DNA of 64,000 bases, from contig JAKUDP010000004.1 of the NCBI GenBank assembly GCA_022570795.1, forward strand, positions 372,001 through 436,000, given 5' to 3'. Numbering within the stretch: position 1 is the stretch's first letter; each line of letters starts with the position of its first letter. The notes under the pieces were generated by a model. It saw only the letters and a program-made list of their open reading frames with translations, had not been told where the DNA came from and made no database searches. Of the stretch, positions 62,501 to 64,000 are shown one piece after another. Both the position numbers and the translations under genes were made by a program. The DNA is from Sphaerulina vaccinii (Eukaryota; Ascomycota; Dothideomycetes; Mycosphaerellales; Mycosphaerellaceae).

Positions 62501-64000
62501 TGCCAAGCCTACACAATCACGTCTTCATCACAGGCGGCGAGGCTCTCAAGCAAGAGATCATCAATGCCTGGGGACCACTGAACACCATTTACAATGGCTA
62601 CGGTCCTACAGAAGCCACCATTGGCGTGACCATGAACCCTCATATCGGTCGGGACGCCAAGCCCTCGAACATTGGTCCGCCGTTCGACAATGTTGGAGCA
62701 TATGTATTGGCGCCAGATACCGAGAGCCCAGTGATGCGTGGTGCAGTTGGTGAGCTCTGCGTGTCTGGCAAATTGGTGGGTAAAGGATATCTCAACAGAC
62801 CTGAATTGACAGCAAAGGCATTTCCACATCTTGAGCGGTTCGGCGAACGTGTTTACAGGACGGGAGACCTTGTCAGACTGCTTGCCGATGGGTCAGTCTC
62901 ATTCATTGGTCGCAATGACTCGCAGGCGAAGCTTCGTGGCCAGCGACTGGAGATCGATGAGATTGATGCTGTGATCAAGGCTTCGCACGATGGCATATCA
63001 GATGTTGCGTCCTTGGTCACAAAATCTGCTGAGGGTGAACGAGAAATGCTCGTATCTTTCATTGTCGATACAGAGGCCCGTGATCGGGACCTTCACCTGG
63101 CACAATCGAACCAAAGCTCTGAGGTTGTAGCTGCAGCGGATCAAGCGTGTCGAGATCGCCTTCCTGGATACATGGTTCCGACGCACATCGTGCCGCTCTC
63201 GCGCTTGCCACTTACCCCCAATAACAAGGTTGATAACAAGCGACTAGTTGCACTGTTCACTTCCATGGCCACGCAAGATCTTCAGAAGCTCAAAGGCGGT
63301 TCTGTGAGCAAACGCCCCTTGCGCGGGAAGGAGCGCAAAGTTGGCAAAGTCATTAGCAAGCTGCTCTCCATGGAGCTCGAGGACATCAGTGCTACATCGA
63401 ACATCTTCTCCCTCGGACTCTCGTCCGTATCGGCGATCACACTGGCGACATCACTCAAGCGAAGCGGCTTTGAGACTGCGAGTGTCAGAACGATCATGAG
63501 TAATCCCACAGTAGATCGTCTCTCGCAAGCTCTCTCAGGCGCCATTGCCGAAGGTCAAATCGAGCGCAGCGCAATCAGACAATCGCAGCTGAACATTTCT
63601 GCTTTCGCACAACGATATCGAGGCCTTGCAAGTCAATCGTTAGGTGTGAATGTGTCTGACGTCGAATCCATCGCGCCATGCACACCTCTGCAGGAAGGCC
63701 TCTTGGTAGATTCCGTCAAAGGCACAGAGCGACCGTACTTCAACGTCTTCCAATACCGCCTCCACGATGCAGACCACGATCGATTGGGAGAAGCGATTCT
63801 CCGCCTGCACCAGCAGCTTCCCATCCTGCGGACTTCGTTCATGCGCACTGAGGAGGGCTTCGCACAAGTCGTTCTGCGAAACACTGAGTGCCCCATCCAC
63901 TTCGAAGATGCGGAGAACGATGAAGATTGCGATGCGATATTGGCTGAGCTGAAAGCAGAGTGGCAAGCGTCAGCCGAGAGCGAAGTCACAAACCCTTTCG
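53599..64000 (+). CDS. sidC: Ferrichrome-type nonribosomal peptide synthetase, 3′ end beyond the window
   Basis: One uninterrupted frame runs from ATG 53599 to the right edge, at least 3467 codons with no stop. Visible domain order is A1 (to about 55140), T1 (GMDSISS, Ser561), C1 (HHALYD at 759), A2 (about 56800–58320), T2 (LGLNS, Ser1635), C2 (HHTVYD at 1858), T3 (GLDSLNA, Ser2202), C3 (HHALYD at 2408), A3 (about 61720–63270), T4 (LGLSS, Ser3276) and the start of C4. A domains keep core motifs: YTSGSTG/FTSGSTG/YTSGTTG, YGPTEA or YGPSET, YR[TS]GD and the C-terminal Lys. A T–C unit without its own A domain sits between modules 2 and 3, as in iterative ferrichrome synthetases. C2 carries an inserted Asn-Gly-rich stretch (about 58987–59095). 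With sidA next door, the expected product is a cyclic hydroxamate hexapeptide of the ferrichrome family. A-domain specificities are not determined. Confidence 0.93.
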   Translation, partial: MASKLSISNPEPRKLPGPELLHELIRLSGNDGTAAIEHTSDEGTPTSLNYDNFHSQADALARRITLAISRLATKPQRLVVPLIIPQCLELYISQLAILKAGGAFCPIVLDAPEERLRFIIQDVNASIILTTSALQSQLPNLEGVEILTVDDGSPIDQSVELSSSIKPQDPAYIMYTSGSTGQPKGVILSHSAACQALLAHDRHIPSFDRFLQFASPTFDVSVFEIFFPWFRGSTLVSCDRRRLLNDLPAAINDLRIDACELTPSVASSLLRGRSSVPGLKVLLTIGEMLKPSVVESFGGDETEPAVLHGMYGPTEATIHCTLQTNFSKDMSSNCIGVPLDTVSAFVIKAVEGSISSPEILAIGEEGELAVGGHQLADGYLNRDEQTRAAFVQHPEYGTLYRTGDRARMLSNGTFECLGRISSGQVKLRGQRIELGEIEHAASRTPGCRDVAAEVIANTLVAFCVSESSQTTKEEVISVCRKWLPAFMVPGDVVLLDDFPYLASGKCDRKALRAQYEEQHSSEPSDDATGSESMREMLDCLETTLGTRVAPNSSLAAAGMDSISSIRLVSELRKRGLAHIDAGRVLEADTPADLEAILEESGSDAVSTDWQQEAKKTYREQLDKTLSEMLPAELQAQVEAFFPCTPVQIAMLTETAKSSRQYCNRIKLALPGVDDRQHLRHSLQRLAAIHPLLRTGFVSMRDMRQSYAAVVWKSLAKEQIVDVAEFQSSMELNDEQDFWRPLNFQMRQAKTGTELLIQIHHALYDQWSIDLLKVDLAAILADRECQQAASFEAVADFYIHHDGLESQSSLEYWQEYLRDLSPSTLPLLRGDNVPHDLLRTTWRSTSLRSADIKDRTKNIGCSAPSVFQTAMAMVLGAYTGVSDVAFGSVFSGRTIAVEGVDRTFGPCLATLPLRIDSKAAKTCRELLSAVTAHNRNMQNNLLTSPTAIRDAAGVAPGTKLFDSLFVWQESTLTGGVSVAGDIEEIDSADELEFDLVLEIEPSSTAVKLRATYQQRLLSAEQVNIFLNQVEEVVTLILDDADRPVEQLNRNLRPELLSISNPEPTSYATSYELTTRIQENALRNSKATAIQFATKLDDDCFESESITYGELDDRANRMAHALIAAGLQPGDVVCICMEKCIDMYALMLATFKAGAGYLPLIPDTPEARIKSVLNQAEIKLCVCDPSTAPGFRSLTDAKVVDCSALGLSKESSQAPQVEQIGSRVAYAVFTSGSTGEPKGVAVTMDNLKGNLAVLSELYKVAPGDRLLQACSQAFDVSVFEIFFTFYAGMCLCSATKDIIFRDFEQSIRAFKVTHLSLTPTVAALAKPENVPTVRFLVTAGEAVTEKVHRTWADHGLHQGYGPSETTNICSVQMNVPAHNVLGNIGPAFKNTSAFVLAPEGDFEILPAGAYGEFAFGGEQVFRGYIGRDDLNSIKIIDHPTYGRVYRSGDMGRMLPDGTLLISGRLDDQVKIRGNRVELGEINAVVSDDVDVSDCATIVMGEKSADPMLATFWVPKSSKTDPSSTGSLNDSGLGLVSRLYDRLEEALPAYMIPSILVPLHHLPMTTQGKLDKRSLRATYEGLDAESRNSISRSQEVSAQDGPAMPTEQTMARAIGELLDIPLCNISRNASFFALGLNSLNAIQLARSLEKALSVRMTVSAVLRHSTISRLAKTLSGTHKSIGRVDLDDVRQTLGNDFIEKIKADFLVNDQIVEAVLPCTPLQEAMLSAGNSGSADAYCNTTKIHFEGDMVKMQHCWKTATERHAILRTSFVETPLATNPFAQVVLEQSLSSWTSIERQKSNDVPNGTSHHQNGQNGHTKSNGHVNGAQNGSSHDRPHLPGVTPGRPVQVVQSGKNIYLQMHHTVYDGISVSNLFSELQQLYEGEELPEPVSFEPFLAEVMQQNKQQAIDFWKSRMQSFKPHPIPSLDHAVASKEESYTMSLPASPQDVAAFSEQYSCTSLSLFQAAWAKVLACAQDIKDLCFGNVVSGRLVEVADVDRLVAPCFNTIPVRVKLASLRTNVDLVRDLQRTNLECLSFQLTALRRIQALSKAPSKHLFDSLLLVQPPQDEDEAWDVEEEDDMGMGIPIVLEVVPHNDEFELVVHFMPERVTERMAIMLGEAFAASVKSCMRYPSGSISQLGLSSQSELAGRLLPSPESSPSENTSTDANDDWSSEESLVRGIFAGLAGIDKSQVSKQTSLYRIGLDSLNAVQVASQLRNQDVKVDAADVMQYQTPAALAAFISSKEDGQKETIVDAGVDLSKFEEQHRQRVANTFDIDSTHIESIRPCTSAQSGMLSQFIQSEGSYYFSRSIYKVPENVTSNQFRAAWEAVQRKHQVLRMGFFELQDAANPFGILIYNADSIPGEIISEDDENALDDLHKKMSAAVLANLHLPAWQVVLQQHEGTRHMVLSLHHALYDADALNILLTDFARAIHTADLGQSPSIDAVLKLQLDGVARQNHESNRFWQESLEGAHIVKFPNLTPTIIAKSKAASSEFRSQIQLSELDDFCKESGVTIQALGQGIWAQLLAAYLGEPAVTFGTVFSGSSSSSSQDVAFPSISTLPVQCNTSKAALDIVTDMVTYNSSAQRYRFTPLVDIQRFAGTPGQPLFDTIFVYQKSSKADDDRLDWHTVSDSLGVDYAVSFELQADESGELNFRLTYDQATIPEEHATLILGQFDMLMRSIVSYENEHALPIELMSIASPKEPTLPSEVTLLHQFLERGAIDRPDKPALEFIYNLEEGAESRKIWSYSELNERGNQVANLILQHGVQPGGIVALCMSKSPEATFAFIGILKAGCAFLAMDPDLPLARRKFIVEDSHSQLLFVDAGKTDSEMEEAARNVELTEKSLTTLPSSAPQIDSVDPSATSYCLYTSGTTGTPKGCELTHENAVQAMLAFQRLFADHWTEDSRWLQFASYWFDVSVLEHFWSWSVGITMVGAPRDIVLGDLPGFITAANITHIDLTPSLARLLKPEEVPSLHNHVFITGGEALKQEIINAWGPLNTIYNGYGPTEATIGVTMNPHIGRDAKPSNIGPPFDNVGAYVLAPDTESPVMRGAVGELCVSGKLVGKGYLNRPELTAKAFPHLERFGERVYRTGDLVRLLADGSVSFIGRNDSQAKLRGQRLEIDEIDAVIKASHDGISDVASLVTKSAEGEREMLVSFIVDTEARDRDLHLAQSNQSSEVVAAADQACRDRLPGYMVPTHIVPLSRLPLTPNNKVDNKRLVALFTSMATQDLQKLKGGSVSKRPLRGKERKVGKVISKLLSMELEDISATSNIFSLGLSSVSAITLATSLKRSGFETASVRTIMSNPTVDRLSQALSGAIAEGQIERSAIRQSQLNISAFAQRYRGLASQSLGVNVSDVESIAPCTPLQEGLLVDSVKGTERPYFNVFQYRLHDADHDRLGEAILRLHQQLPILRTSFMRTEEGFAQVVLRNTECPIHFEDAENDEDCDAILAELKAEWQASAESEVTNPF

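Noticed and set aside
53599..64000. Introns or stops within the NRPS
   Set aside because: One frame stays open across all 10.4 kb and carries every domain motif in order, so no intron or frameshift is needed in the visible part.

Overview
The window is nuclear DNA of a filamentous ascomycete. Coding regions are broken by many short GT–AG introns (about 47–75 nt, CTRAC-like branch sites). The gene content is typical of Pezizomycotina: a HET-domain gene, a betaine-lipid synthase, a GH55 glucanase, an NRPS siderophore cluster and HRI1- and TSR2-family genes. A Dothideomycete is my best guess, but that is inference. I see no rRNA, tRNA, CRISPR array or intact transposon.

Layout. 0–1.6 kb: an F-box-like gene next to decayed pieces of related genes. 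1.8–3.5 kb (-): flavocytochrome b2-type 2-hydroxyacid dehydrogenase. 4.3–4.9 kb (-): TSR2. 5.7–10.4 kb (+): a GDSAGG hydrolase fused to a long disordered tail. 11.1–14.1 kb (-): two tandem BTB-like paralogues. 15.6–18.2 kb (+): betaine lipid synthase. 18.5–19.2 kb (-): GFA/CENP-V-type zinc protein. 20.3–23.9 kb (+): an orphan gene, an HRI1-family gene and a macro-domain-like gene. 24.1–30.9 kb: a divergent pair of secreted enzymes, a 14-exon GH55 protein (-) and an 11-exon HExxH metalloprotease-like protein (+). 31–35.2 kb (-): an ankyrin protein and a HET gene with two offsetting frameshifts. 35.5–40.8 kb: TOF1/Swi1 (-) and a mitochondrial-type 3-hydroxyacyl-CoA dehydrogenase (+) with a GC–AG intron. 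41.5–44.4 kb: two orphan genes and a second F-box-like gene. 45.8–64 kb: a siderophore cluster.

The cluster is the most coherent functional unit. It holds ornithine N5-monooxygenase (sidA, -), a full ABCB-type exporter (-) and a very large single-frame NRPS (+) that runs off the right edge after at least 3467 codons. The visible NRPS order is A-T-C-A-T-C-T-C-A-T-C, as expected for a ferrichrome-type synthetase. SidA would supply N5-hydroxyornithine, the NRPS would assemble the hydroxamate peptide, and the ABC protein is a candidate transporter. Three perfect ATCWGATAA sites, the iron-regulatory GATA-factor consensus, lie in the promoters of these genes.

Exon coordinates were worked out by hand from splice signals and reading phase. 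They are consistent but not checked against transcripts. Gene symbols are given only where the family is clear.
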